DNA of 64,000 bases from Aplidium turbinatum (GCA_918807975.1 OU964923.1:28563235-28627234); one strand, 5' to 3'; counted from the first letter of the stretch, positions 1 through 10,543 are shown. The notes: generated by a model from the letters alone, not told the origin. A program made the numbers and translations.

Positions 1-1438
1 GCAAAAAAATCATTACGTCCTACCATCTCGTGGGTGTATAATAGCCTACAATGTATAACGTGGGACTTTTGTGGTTCATAGGACAACAGCAAATTTACAT
101 GGATAAGCTGCAGAAGTGTTTAATAAAAAATATTAAAGCTTAATCAATGGAAGTTAGATATGCTCGACATGTTGCATAAGAGCGAATAAAAGCGTAAAAA
201 CAATTGCTTTTTACCATTTTTACTGTTGTTAAAAGTCAAAGAAAATGTGTTTGTTTCAACTATATTGCGGTAAAAATAAGTTATCTCAAAAGGTACATGG
301 AAAAACACCGTGTGGTGTGATAATAATGTGTGCTATATCAATGCGTGACCTGTAGCGTTCGTTTCACAGCGCTGCAACATCATGTTTGCCTTAAGCAGGC
401 ACACAGCTGTACCCACGCATACGTAGCAAATTGGTGATATTTTTAAGCATTTATCCCATTTCCTTATAACCAGTAACACTTTATTTATTTTTGTAAGTCC
501 TCAATTGACAATCGTCAACGTTATCAAAGTTTTCAGTCCATTGCTGTTGTCACACGGGATTCACTTTAACAATTTTAGATTGTTAGCAGCAGTTAAAAAC
601 ATCAACTGTAAACGTCTGCCTAATGTGACAAACCAGATGCCATCTCTTGGTACCGCATCCATAGTGATGATGAAAATGATAAAGTTTAAAGTTTAGCGTA
701 AAAATATATCGCTTAATTTCATGTAACGAATCAACTATTTACTATAGAAACGTCGGAACATATGATGATTAGGTAACAGTTGCTTTTTTTCTTCTCCCGC
801 AAGAGAATATCGTGCACCGTCCACGACTTTTAAAAGCTCACAAGCTAATTTCATATATCATTTAAATAAAAAGACTCGATATTTCAAAATCTGTTCATTA
901 AATATTCATCACGTACAGCTATTCCAATTTCAGGGGCGGCCATTGCTGGTTACTTTCCAAATAAGCTTTTTTGTAATGTCATCCAAAATGGGTTTGCTTT
1001 ATCACAATTTTCTATTTTAAATCAACGTCTTACATCATTCCGTGCGTGTAGCTAGGAATAACGTCATGGCTAAAACTGATTTTTGTTTACCTCTAAAAAG
1101 AGTCAGACAATGCGTATTGTACCAATAATGTGTTTGAGACCTCAAACAAAAGCAAAAGTCAAAAAATTCCCGAGCCAAGTCTGTGGCGGTTGATCAATTA
1201 ATGTCAATAAGATTGTACTGCGCCCGGTGTCATCTTGAAAAATATCTTAGTGTAAATTCTAAAATGTCTGCATTGCTGGCAGTTCACAAAGAGTTGAACA
1301 CCTGTGAAAAATTATTTTAGAAACAACAAACTCCAATTATTGCAAAGACTGCTTGATCTATTCACCATTGTTTGCTTACAACGGCATTCTTGTTGGGGTG
1401 ATTTCTTGGTCGGTCAAGGTCATTGAAGGCTTTGCATA
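1..1438. other. AT-rich non-coding DNA
   Basis: I see no convincing exon, RNA gene or mobile element here. The only ORF of note (505-696, plus) is 63 codons with no recognisable domain. The sequence is AT-rich and low in coding signal on both strands. It could be intergenic or intronic DNA. Confidence 0.5.
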
Positions 1439-1446
1439 CTTTAGAG

Positions 1447-1801
1447 CAGGGCTACTCAACTGGCGGACCGCGGTCCAAATCCGGACCTTCTGGGTGTTGA
1501 TGGTGGACCTTGAGCTTTTGGAAGAATAACCTCATTGCCACATTTCAGGGCTTCTTTAAACAGATTTCTACTGGGAAATAGCGATTTTTACTGATTATCC
1601 TAGTTGCTGGGAGGGCTTCGATTCCCAGACTCTCCAATACTTTCTCAGACATCCAATTCGAGTTACATTTTACCTAAAAAAGTGATTTGGTACAGATAGT
1701 TTAACTTTCGTGGTTGCGTGTGAAATAACTTATCTACCGGACCGCTAAAAATATTCAACTTGTCAAACTGGACCTTTGTTAAGATTAGTTGAGTAACCCT
1801 G
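1447..1801. mobile_element. hAT-superfamily MITE (355 bp)
   Basis: The element begins CAGGGCTACTCAACTGG and ends ...TTGAGTAACCCTG, which are inverted repeats with one mismatch over about 15 bp. It is flanked on both sides by the perfect octamer CTTTAGAG (1439-1446 and 1802-1809). An 8-bp duplication with CAGGG-type ends is diagnostic of hAT transposons, and the central TA fits the Buster-type pattern nnnTAnnn. It has no coding capacity, so it is non-autonomous. Just inside the left end is a GCGGACCGCGGTCC palindrome. The octamer is the reverse complement of the one used by two hAT insertions in the 5S array. Confidence 0.93.
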
Positions 1802-1809
1802 CTTTAGAG

Positions 1810-2954
1810 GTTTGACATGGTCACATATACTAAGCACACAGCAAATGCACTATTTTGTACGCCGTTCGGTTGCGACATTCTGTCTCATTAACAGCTGCTG
1901 TAGTTACAAAAACATTATAAAACATGAAAACAAAATGCCGAAACACCGAAAATGGATAGGCCTATCAGAGGAAGTTTGTTGGTATAAGACGTAAAAGACG
2001 TTATGCGCTTTTGGAAATGTTACATCTGGACCGCACCGATGACATGATTTTCAAAAATAGATTGTTTACAACCAAATATAGAATATTTTAAGTTTCGGAA
2101 TTGTCATAAAGCAAAAATCGTTGCTTAAATTTGTAGTCATTCGTTTGTTAGCGTTCCAAGTGTATAAATAATTTTCTGAAATCAATAACTTGTTTTCAAA
2201 GTTTTTCTATTTCTTTTTAAACTGGTCTGTATTTTGGCACTGTCTTTGCAAAATTTTAATTAACTTTTCAAAGCCACTTTTGACATTAGTAATTGTCTGG
2301 CAATAGGCTACCGTTTGCCAGCTTGAACATTATCTAGGAAAGTACCCACAGTTATCATACACAAGGCACAACATATAGCCTGGTGCTGGGTGACCTGTTT
2401 CAATTTTAAGCGCCTTTTTCTTGAGTTCAAAACCAAAGTTGACAGCTTTTGGCTCAATAAAAATAGCAAATTAATTATAACAAGCATGACATAAGAAGCG
2501 TTGGCTGGCAATACGAAAAACAAATCTTCAGTGATGTTTCGTGTCTCACCGAAACACTCAATCATAATGTCTGAAAAAAGTACCGAAAGTATTACGCAAT
2601 TCCAAAAATGAAAAAAGGAAGAGTATATGATGGGCATCACATACAGTTTCTATACCTACATTGTTAGCAGAAAATATTTATCGGCCTACTCATACTCTTT
2701 GTAGCTGGCCTGCGCGCTTCCGCAAATTGTAAAAATACATGTAAAATACATTGGATTACTGTGCCAAGAAATGTATCTTATAGCTTGTAGCCGACTGAGC
2801 TTTTTTCGTGGAGGAAAGGCCTTTCTTCATTGTTCCAATTTTATTGGACACAGATTATCTACTCTTTAGTCGCAAATGAGGTATAGAGGGACTGTCCTCT
2901 TGCATTTTGATATTTTTATACACTACAGCACTGACGAATAAAAAGTGTGATTTC
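1810..2954. other. Non-coding DNA with one uncertain hydrophobic ORF
   Basis: The only item of note is a minus-strand open frame at 2308-2640. It is about 110 codons, with two hydrophobic stretches (roughly residues 3-27 and 42-62), a possible N-glycosylation site (NIT) between them and a basic RKRRLKLK segment. It could be an exon of a membrane protein, but I recognise no family, its first codon is GTG, and the base composition matches the surrounding non-coding DNA. I leave it uncalled. Confidence 0.3.
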
Positions 2955-3220
2955 GGCCGTTAGCTCAGTGGTCACGCGCCCGACTCAAGATCAAGCGGCG
3001 CGGGTTCGACTCTCGGGGTGTGCGCTTGAGCATCACATTTCAAGGAACGCTCACCATTCAGAGGCACCAATTGGATGGAATAGTTCATAGACAGTACTTC
3101 AACAACTTCGGTGACCGACCAGTGCGTTAGGGGTTCGACAAGTATGCAAAACTATCAGGATTAAGCTCTCAAATAAGCTTTCCCAGTCCGAAAATAAAAG
3201 ATTCAATCAAAAAATCAATT
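2955..3220 (+). repeat. tRNA-derived SINE
   Basis: The head is tRNA-like. It opens GGCCGTTAGCTCAGTGGTC with an exact box A (TAGCTCAGTGG, 2961-2971), followed 31 bp later by a box B (GGTTCGACTCT, 3003-3013). The anticodon-loop position reads CTCAAGA, reminiscent of a Leu-CAA tRNA, but the stem pairs poorly. A tRNA-unrelated body of about 170 bp follows, ending in an A-rich tail with AATAAAA and a TCAATCAA-like repeat (about 3190-3220). Box spacing and architecture are those of a Pol III-transcribed SINE, not of a working tRNA gene. No clear target duplication was found, so the 3' limit is approximate. Confidence 0.8.
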
Positions 3221-6200
3221 TGTAAGTCAGAAGTTTCTTCGTAGTTTTATCTTTTTTTCTGTAAAAACATTAACTTGCAAACTGTTGCAGATGACTTTAC
3301 CAAAAGAAGTATTAAAAATAGTTTAGGCCAGGGATCTAAGCTTTCTCTCGTGATGTAGGCCTATACCTCCCTCACAAATGGAAAATTTCAATTGCGCTTA
3401 GAATCGGGACGGCTTAGAGAAAAAAATCCAAAAATGAAAATTAGCATTAGGTGGCTCGTTAAGTTACAAAAAATGATTGAACTAGTTTGTGCTAGCACTA
3501 CAACTAACCAAAAAAGAGGCGAACCCAAGCTAAAAAATAACAAAATAAACGTTATTTCAAATTGGCAGTGTCATAGATTTTAAATGATTTGGACATGGGA
3601 TTATAGATCTTTCCTAGTGTAAATATACAGTACCAGCAGTATAAAACAATAAATTTTGGGAGGCCCAGAGTTTCATCGGGACAAAAATTTTAAGAGAAAA
3701 TAGACAAGGTGAAAAGTGGAAATTGTAACAAACAAAACGATTGGCAGGAGGTCTGCGGGGCAATTGTGGCATATTCATCTTGTTTTGGAGGCTTGTTTGC
3801 GTATTTGTGGCACAGTAATGCTTTTTTGTTAACACGTACAAGTAGAAGTTGGAGTTATTACAAAAAGATTTCTATAACTTTTAATTTTTTACAAAGTTGG
3901 TATAACTTAGTATTTTATAGTGTTGTAGGTTACTTGTCTTTCATTAAAATTTTGTCTTTCTTTCCAGGTTTCCCCGATTTCTCCCACAAGTCTAGTAAGA
4001 TATACTGTACAAGACGCGTTTCACACAACTCGTACCTTGGAACTGCTAGATGATGGTGGTTTTTCTGCCAAATATACAGTAAAAAATAGTCATTTTTGCT
4101 TGATAAATAAAATGTGATTTGATTGTGATTTGAAAAGTTTAACGAGATTTTCTTGTTGATCTAAATGCTAAGTAAAACTAAAATATTTGTAACTGCTCAC
4201 TTTTTGAGGATAAGGAATTTGCGAGAAAAAAATTATTTAAGATAAACAAAAATTTCACTAAAAGTTTAATCGAAACATCACCCGAATTACAATAGCTTAT
4301 GCCTTGGCCTATAGGACTGTTTTAAATGAAAATACATCAAATATTTTGGCAATGAAATGAAATCTCAAACCAGAAACAAAAATTTCAATAATGGGAGAAA
4401 ATAGGTTTTCTACAACTTTTTACTTTTCTTCCTCCAAAGTCAACAAAATGCCAAATATTTAAATCCGACAAATAATGATTGGAATAATCTCGACTTGTAT
4501 CGACACCTTGTTGTTTTTCTTCACACAAAATAAATCCAACACCGCAGAGGAAAAATACCCCTCAAAAAATTTATGCGCTAATCGTCGAAAGAATAGACAC
4601 AGCAATTTTCAGATATTAATCACACGAGTCTTACTTTCGGTGCTCTTGATCAATAACAATAGAAAGTTGAATAATAATCTTTCAATCTACTGCAAGAGCG
4701 CACCTACACAACCTACAACTCGCATGCGGCCTGCAGAATCTTTTAATGCAGCCGAAGAGATGATTGACATATATTTTACATTACAATATGTTTTTGATTC
4801 TCATGGCAATAACAATTCAATTTTAAATGAGTACAAACTTGAATATGTATTGCAAGATCTTACTTTTCATTTTAGTTTGTTGTTCTTTGTCATCGCCGAG
4901 AAAGACTTTATCGATAACAAGTTTTAAAAAGGCAAGAATAAAGTATTGTGATAGGTTAAAGTCTTTTGACACTATCGTTTTGTGAAGGTTGGTTTCACTT
5001 TTCCTGTATCGACAATACCTTTTATTCGGCTGCTACATTATATAAAAGTTTCAACAATGCTAGCATGCGGACCATAAAAAGGAGTTTTTCCTGTTATTTT
5101 TTTCCTTGTGTTGTTTAGAGTTGTGCGCACATGAGCTGGGACAAGTGTGCAACCTCAACGCGAATAGATTTAAATTAACTTTGTCAATGACTTTAGAGTT
5201 TAGAGCGTGACTCCAACTCAAGTAATAACAATTAGGCGTACTGTTACAAAGCGGTTGAGCTTATACTCTGGATAACACAATATCTCTTCTTCTTACTGTA
5301 TTTCTGCTTTCTGTACTATAGGAGAAAAGAATATGCAGCATATTTTGTGTCTGCATCTTTCAAGGTACAAAAACCTTTTTAAGAAAGTGCTAATACAGTA
5401 GTCGTCGCTTACAAGATCCATTTCCTTCCGAGGAGAAATGAATCCAATAAATGGTAAATCTACAGTAGGTCTTTATATGACTACAAGCCCAGTGTGCATG
5501 GTTTTTTAAAAATGTAATGTATATAAATGTCGGAAATACCTCAAAAAACAAAAAAGTTAACAGAGAGCAATAACCAACTATATGTGATATATTCATGAAG
5601 TAAGCTTTTCCCTCACAAGCACGTGAAACTGGTGTTTAGAAAATTGACAGACATTCCAATCACAATGTTTTTTGATGAAAACGGAAGTTAAAATGATATT
5701 AAAAAGTCATGTGTCGAGCTTTTTGCAGGAAACTTAAAATTATAGGCTGTATAGTCAAGGTTTTACATAGGACATATGCTGAATGCTGCTATTTGTTGTT
5801 GTACATTTAAGTCTGCTTTGAATCATATTCTAAAATAGACCTACACAGTCATACGTCGTGCTATTCATAAATTTTTCCATTTCCATATATGAGTCTGCTA
5901 CAGAAACAAAAAAGTGAAATCGCAAAGTTAGATAAATTTCTGATGACGCTATCATCCAAGACTACAGACACCACAAAGTCTGCTCTAAAAATAAACTGCC
6001 TCATCAACAAATGCTCTTCCATGACAGTTACAGATGAATTCATGTTATGTGATAAACTGTAGATTTCGAATTGTTTTTGTTGTACTTGATCAATTTAATC
6101 TTTCTAATAACTTAATCCAAATTTCTTCAATCAATAAAGCAGCAAATAATGCGTTGACTTGCTATTGATTGAAACAATAAACCACAAAAGGAGAAACTTG

Positions 6201-6383
6201 CTGCGAGAAAGTCATCACTTTTCCAAAGCAATCTCTTCATATTTGGCCTGATCAATTTTCCATTTCTTGGATTCTATAACAGTAGAATTGGTCATAAGCT
6301 ACTTAACAAGCAGTGAGGCAAGTCACATGTATGAAATTTTGTGACTGTTACCATCTACGATGTTACGTAGCAATGGATTAAGG
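3221..6383. other. AT-rich DNA without recognisable genes
   Basis: The longest open frame is 4475-4927 (plus, 150 codons). It is rich in Asn, Ile and Phe, has no recognisable domain, and looks like chance openness in AT-rich DNA. A 114-codon frame at 3709-4053 overlaps a minus-strand frame and likewise matches nothing I know. No tRNA, MITE ends or tandem repeats were evident. Confidence 0.4.
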
Positions 6384-7129
6384 CAGTGGTTCTCAAACTT
6401 TTTCAGCTTGTGGCACATTAAAAAAAATATAAAACGAATGCGGCACACTTACAAAAGAAGAAAAGTTGCTTCAAAAAAAATTATTTTCACGTGTCAATGC
6501 GATGGATGTGCTTGTTTATACCAATATAAGCTTCGACTGAAACGAGGTTGCATTGTTGACAAACATATAGCCTACCCGAATTTAATCTTCAATTTCAAGC
6601 AGTCTCTCTCGTTTACAGCTTTTAATTTCAGTCAAAACAGAAAAGCCATGTTCACATAGCCATGAAAATGCAAATGGCAACATAATCTTTATTGCTTTTG
6701 CACAGATCATGAAATAGAATTTGGAAGCAGACAGCCAAAACGCATCCAAGTTTTTTTGTGGAAACAGCGTTTGAAAAAATGGGTCGTTTCGTAAATCAAT
6801 GAGCTGTTCTTCTGCAGAAGGATTGCTTGATTCATTGCTTCCAAATGGTGGGAAGTAGGCTAATGTTAGCAATAGCTAACATAGCAGCCCAATAGTGACG
6901 TGGCAATTACCCTGCTGTATCGGCAATGCCATAATTGGTTTTATCGTCACATGTGCTTATTTATCATCTATTGAAGGAGTTAAAGCGCTTTTAAGTCGCA
7001 TGCTTGTCTGAATGGCTTATTTTAAATATTTATACAGTTCTTTTCCAAAATTTCAAAAAGATTCGCGGCACACTTGAGAATCTGTGGCGGCACACTAGTG
7101 TGCCGCGGCACACAGTTTGAGAATCACTG
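6384..7129 (-). mobile_element. hAT element, Charlie-like, internally deleted (746 bp)
   Basis: The ends are CAGTGGTTCTCAAAC and GTTTGAGAATCACTG (one mismatch), the end type of Charlie elements. They are flanked by a perfect 8-bp duplication GATTAAGG (6376-6383 and 7130-7137) with the central TA expected of Buster/Charlie hATs. Subterminal GGCACAC/GTGTGCC motifs recur near both ends. The minus strand retains only the C-terminal end of a transposase (6582-6872), so this is a deletion derivative that would depend on a transposase supplied in trans. Confidence 0.92.
6582..6872 (-). pseudogene. hAT transposase C-terminal fragment
   Basis: A 96-codon open frame. Its first half includes EEQLIDLRNDPFFQTLF, followed by FWLSASKFYFMICAKAIKIM, then LPFAFSWLCEHGFSVLTEIK and KRERL. 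This is the conserved hAT dimerisation tail of the ZBED5/FAM200 (Charlie/Buster) type, where the usual pattern is FW...YP..S..A...LLPF.T.YLCE.GFS.L..IK.K.R.RL. The BED finger, the DDE catalytic segments and the N-terminal several hundred residues are absent, so it cannot be an active transposase. The family is recognised by eye from the motif order. Confidence 0.8.
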
Positions 7130-7137
7130 GATTAAGG

Positions 7138-7552
7138 TCACAAGTATTCCAGCAAACAATACCTAACATAATTTAACTGTGGCATTTTAAGAGAAACATG
7201 TCCTTCATGCTGCATGTTCCGGTATCACAAAAGTATTCGCAACACGTTTCTATTTGATCATTTATGACCAGTGATGCAAAATGATAATAATATGGTTCTA
7301 ATTTATTGTCGCTCCACACAAGCGACAGGATTCATTTTAATTTTGTATCAGATATAGAACGTCCTCACATTATTCGCCAACTTGTTTAAATGCTTTAGAC
7401 AAGAAAGAACACAATATAGGCCTAGATATCGTTCTTAAAGTTTTCAGAATAACCAAACCAGGCATCCACATAAAATCTACCAGCACTGGACTCTACAGTC
7501 GAAGGCGATACTCAACCACTGGGCTGGTTGAGTTGCAAAAACAAACCAGCAT
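7138..7552. other. Single-copy-like DNA left of the array
   Basis: About 415 bp between a hAT element and the first terminal-inverted-repeat element. I see no gene, repeat or RNA signal. Confidence 0.4.
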
Positions 7553-7561
7553 AAATTGAAC
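7553..7561. repeat. Left target duplication of TIR element copy 1
   Basis: AAATTGAAC abuts the left end of the element at 7562. Its partner is not at the right end of this copy. It occurs, reverse-complemented, at 8958-8966, next to the other copy. See the inversion finding. Confidence 0.85.
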
Positions 7562-7957
7562 GGTATAGCCACTTTAACAAGTCGAAATTCTGCCACTAAA
7601 CTTGACTAGAATGAAACCGCCAACCAATCATAAGCTACGGTTTAAGTGACGTAAAAAATGGCGAAAAGAAGATGATAGAAAGCAAATTAAGTGATGGATT
7701 TTTTGTCAGCTGGTTTAGGGGTTAGGGTTAGGGCTAGAAAGTAGTCATTTCATTGACGCGGGTTCGATTCCCACCACTGCTATTGCTCTTTTTCTTCTGT
7801 AATTACCAAGTAAAGTTCAAAACAAGCATTAACTTTCTGGATGAGTGCTAGAAGGGTCACAATTGGACGGTAGCCTCTTATAACATGTTCTGATTGGTTG
7901 GCGGTTGCATTGTAGTCATTCGCAGTGGCAGAATTTCGACTTGTTAAAGTGGCTACC
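7562..7957 (+). mobile_element. TIR element with 9-bp target duplication and tRNA-like core, copy 1
   Basis: A non-coding 396-bp element with long terminal inverted repeats of about 33 bp (GGTA..GCCACTTTAACAAG and its complement, continuing through GTCGAAATTCTGCCACT). The 9-bp target duplications revealed after undoing the local inversion, together with the long TIRs, point to a Mutator-like (MULE) MITE; this class assignment is inference. The interior holds a tRNA-like block: a box A-like TGGTTTAGGGG, two telomere-like TTAGGG units, and an exact box B GGTTCGATTCC (about 7762-7772) 39 bp after box A. This copy has two extra bases (TA) in its left TIR relative to copy 2. Confidence 0.85.
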
Positions 7958-8023
7958 GCTTCAATTTGCTTTAAACCTTTGTTCAAAAAGCAAGATAAAA
8001 GCGTTGTTTTAAACTGCACTAAC

Positions 8024-8141
8024 GCCTACGACCATATCACATTGAGAACACCCCATCTCGTCCGATCTGGGAAGTTAAGCAACGTCGAGCCTGGTTAGTA
8101 CTTGGATGGGTGACCGCCTGGGAATACCAGGTGTTGTAGGC
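8024..8141 (+). rRNA. 5S: 5S rRNA, inverted edge copy
   Basis: Full length with one change from the array consensus (G18A). It is followed by T5GCT6, enough for Pol III termination. Its 5' spacer contains CAGTTTAAAACAACGC, like the spacers of the G46A/A74G variant genes in the main array. The spacer 8142-8379 mixes B-like (CCCTTTGGACAAA) and A-like (TTTATTCATTTTACG) blocks. It lies in the inverted segment and was probably minus-strand originally. Confidence 0.96.
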
Positions 8142-8379
8142 TTTTTGCTTTTTTCTTTTTTCTTTTCTTTTCTTTTGATCTTTAATGAAAGATATCTCGA
8201 TATTATTTCCCTTTGGACAAAATTTTATTCATTTTACGTCATGAAAAGAGACCATTTCGCGAAAAACCTGGCATCGAATCCCAGCCTGGGCAGCTACGTT
8301 TCAAACGAGATTGCTTCAGTTTGCTTTTAGAGCTTTGTTCAGAAAGCAAGATAAAAGCGTTAGTTTAAATTGCACTGAC

Positions 8380-8497
8380 GCCTACGACCATATCACGTTG
8401 AGAACACCCCATCTCGTCCGATCTGGGAAGTTAAGCAACGTCGAGCCTGGTTAGTACTTGGATGGGTGACCGCCTGGGAATACCAGGTGTTGTAGAC
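8380..8497 (+). rRNA. 5S: 5S rRNA, outermost edge copy
   Basis: Full length with a single change near the 3' end (G117A), which weakens the terminal helix at one pair. A run of T follows directly. In the inferred ancestral orientation this is the outermost gene, and the spacer beyond it is the most diverged in the window. Confidence 0.95.
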
Positions 8498-8710
8498 TTT
8501 TTTCTTTTGATCTTTAATGAAAGATATCTCGATATTATTTCATTTAGGACAAAAATCTGTGCACTTTTCGTCATGAAAAGAGACCTTTTCGCAAAAAATC
8601 TGGCATCGAACCCCAGCCTGGGCAGCTAAGTTTGAATCAAGACTGCTTCAATTTGTTTTTAGAGCTTAGTTCAGAAAGGAAGATAAAAGCGTTGTTCTAA
8701 ATTGTACCTT
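8498..8710. repeat. Degenerate terminal 5S spacer
   Basis: A complete but diverged spacer. It keeps the CTTTAATGAAAG hairpin, the GATATCTCGATA block, ATGAAAAGAGACC, GGCATCGAACCCCAGCCTGG and AGATAAAAGCG, but carries many private substitutions. It stops a few bases before the position where another 5S gene would begin; AAATTGTACC then runs into unrelated sequence. Confidence 0.8.
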
Positions 8711-8957
8711 ACTCCATCAGTACGCAAAACTTCCAGATCTGTCCTTGCAAAAAAAAGTTCTGTGTCCACGTATAAAGTCCCCTACAGCGAAACGTTTGCA
8801 GACGTTGAATTAATGTAAAATGACACATTTCTTTGTCTGCGGATGATTCAATCAACCAAACCTGAATGTTGCAACAAATTTTTTTTCACAAAATTATTTT
8901 AGGTCTCCAACCAAACCCACGACTTTGTTTGTGTTTATCCCTTTACAAGTAGGCCTA
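8711..8957. other. Single-copy-like DNA inside the inverted segment
   Basis: No 5S homology and no gene seen. In the inferred ancestral order this stretch lay between TIR element copy 1 and the first 5S unit. Confidence 0.5.
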
Positions 8958-8966
8958 GTTCAATTT

Positions 8967-9364
8967 GGTAGCCACTTTAACAAGTCGAAATTCTGCCACT
9001 GCGAATGACTACAATGCAACCGCCAACCAATCAGAACATGTTATTAAAGGCTACCGTCCAATTGTGACCCTTCTAGTACTCATCCAGAGAGTTAATGCTT
9101 GTTTTGAACTTTATTTGGTAATTACAGAAGAAAAAGAGCAATAGCAGTGGTGGGAATCGAACCCGCGTCAATGAAATGACTACTTTCTAGCCCTAACCCT
9201 AACCCCTAAGCCAACCAGCTGACAAAAAATCCATCACTTAATTTGCTTTCTATCATCTTCTTTTCGCCATTTTTTACGTAACTTAAACCGTAGCTTATGA
9301 TTGGTTGGCGGTTTCATTCTAGTCAAGTTTAGTGGCAGAATTTCGACTTGTTAAAGTGGCTACC
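8967..9364 (-). mobile_element. TIR element with 9-bp target duplication and tRNA-like core, copy 2
   Basis: A reverse-orientation relative of the element at 7562-7957 (398 bp). Its TIRs are GGTAGCCACTTTAACAAG and its complement. The minus strand reads TGGCTTAGGGG (a match to the tRNA box A TRGCNNAGYGG except at one site), two TTAGGG units and GGTTCGATTCC. This copy sits in a 5S spacer: AATTGAAGC follows at 9365-9373, and the matching duplicate is found complemented at 7958-7966, displaced by the inversion. Confidence 0.85.
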
Positions 9365-9530
9365 AATTGAAGCAGTCTCCTTTCAAACGTAGCTGCTCAG
9401 GCTGGGATTCGATGCCAGGTTTTTCGCAAAATGTTCTCTTTTCATGACGTAAGCTGCATAACTTTTTGTCCAAAGGGAAATAATATCGAGATATCTTTCA
9501 TTAAAGATCAAAAGAAAATAAAATAAAAAA

Positions 9531-9648
9531 GCCTACAATACCTGGTATTCCCAAGCGGTCACCCATCCAAGTACTAACCAGGCTCGACGTTGCTTAACTT
9601 CCCAGATCGGACGAGATGGGGTGTTCTCAACGTGATATGGTCGTAGGC
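9531..9648 (-). rRNA. 5S: 5S rRNA, edge variant
   Basis: Two changes, C95T (inside box C) and G110A. It is the first minus-strand unit. Its upstream spacer is split by a hAT element at 9704. Confidence 0.93.
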
Positions 9649-9703
9649 GTCAGTGCAATTTAAACTAACGCTTTTATCTTGCTTTTTGAACGAAGCTCTA
9701 AAG

Positions 9704-10543
9704 CAGGGGTGGGCAAACTACGGCCCGCGGGCCGCATGCGGCCCGTGAGACCATTTTATGCGGCCCGTCGGCACTTGCAGAAACTCTGTCATTGTTCCTC
9801 AGGCAAGCTGGTAGCAACAGGTTTTGTCACTTCCCTTTGCTGAAAGAAGTAAACATTTCTGGTGAACTTGCAGCAAAGTATGTTCAATGTTCAGTTGGAT
9901 ACGGATAGCCTACCTTGGCTATCGAATTCGGCAGAAGGTTCCAAGACTTAAAGAACCTGGAACCGCAGTTTAATGCAGCTCTCCATTCAATACAGAAGTT
10001 TGTTCGGCTCTTGAGGATTTACAGCTGGAACTGCTGGACTTGCAAGCAAATAATGACTTGAAAGAGAAGTTTAAGTCAGATTCACTGCCTGACTTTTTAA
10101 GTCATTGTCTGACGATTTGTTTCCAAACTTAAAAAACTTTGCTGCTAAGTGCTAAGTGTTTGACACTGTTTGGATCCACAATCCACATAGGCCTACATAT
10201 GCGAACAAGCATTTTCTTGTTTAAAAATAAACAAGTTGAAGAACAGGTCTTTGCTGACAGACACCAACTTGCATGATGTTATGAGGATATCTACCAGCAA
10301 ACTTGCTCCCAATTTGCAGAAGATTGTGAAAAACTGTGAACGGTTGCACAAGTCTCATTAACATTTGTGATGATGATTGCATAGCTTTAAACGTAACTGA
10401 GTGTGAAATACAAAAATTGTGTTTAATATGCGTTTATTTACACACCTGGTAAATATTCCTACTTTGTAATGAGAGTGTGCGGCCCCCCGGCTGCAAAATT
10501 TTTTCAAATGTGGCCCTCAGTACAAAAAGTTTGCCCACCCCTG
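9704..10543 (+). mobile_element. hAT element in a 5S spacer (840 bp)
   Basis: Perfect 16-bp terminal inverted repeats (CAGGGGTGGGCAAACT) and a perfect 8-bp duplication CTCTAAAG (9696-9703 and 10544-10551) in the 5S spacer. The subterminal region is a GC-rich cluster of GCGGCCC/GGGCCGC motifs, presumably transposase-binding sites. A decayed transposase C-terminus is encoded on the plus strand. The unit is otherwise intact on both sides, so insertion into a finished 5S spacer is clear. Confidence 0.95.
9791..10361 (+). pseudogene. hAT transposase C-terminal relic
   Basis: In order, in more than one frame: FLRQAGSNRFCHFPLLKEV, then AIEFGRRFQDLKNLEP, then LEDLQLELLDLQANNDLKEK, then ICEQAFSCLKINKLKNRS, TDTNLHDVMRISTSKL and a stop at 10359-10361. 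This is the C-terminal third of hAT transposases of the GTF2IRD2/EPM2AIP1 type, including the ICEQ.FS hallmark. Frame changes and an in-frame stop near 9904-9906 separate the blocks, and the N-terminal zinc finger and catalytic core are missing, so it is non-functional. Confidence 0.85.

Larger units (their letters stand above)
7958..8966. other. Inverted 1,009-bp segment at the array edge
   Basis: The segment lies between two oppositely oriented copies of the same element and carries two plus-strand 5S genes, while every 5S gene to the right is on the minus strand. Its left border reads GCTTCAATT, the complement of AATTGAAGC found right of copy 2 (9365-9373). Its right border reads GTTCAATTT, the complement of AAATTGAAC found left of copy 1. 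Reading the segment in the other orientation therefore gives each element a perfect 9-bp target duplication and makes the 5S genes co-oriented. I infer an inversion by recombination between the two elements. Confidence 0.9.

Noticed and set aside
2308-2640. Possible membrane-protein exon on the minus strand
   Set aside because: Hydrophobic segments are easily produced by AT-rich DNA; no known family, no splice context that I could support, and a GTG first codon.
4475-4927. 150-codon plus-strand open frame
   Set aside because: Composition is that of AT-rich non-coding DNA, no domain, no neighbours suggesting a gene.
7715-7740. Interstitial telomere from TTAGGGTTAGGG
   Set aside because: Only two units, present in both copies of the mobile element, so it belongs to the element and does not mark a chromosome fusion.
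7700-7790. A tRNA gene suggested by GGTTCGATTCCC in the TIR element
   Set aside because: No acceptor stem or closed anticodon arm could be paired and the D-arm region is filled by TTAGGG units. It is at most tRNA-derived.
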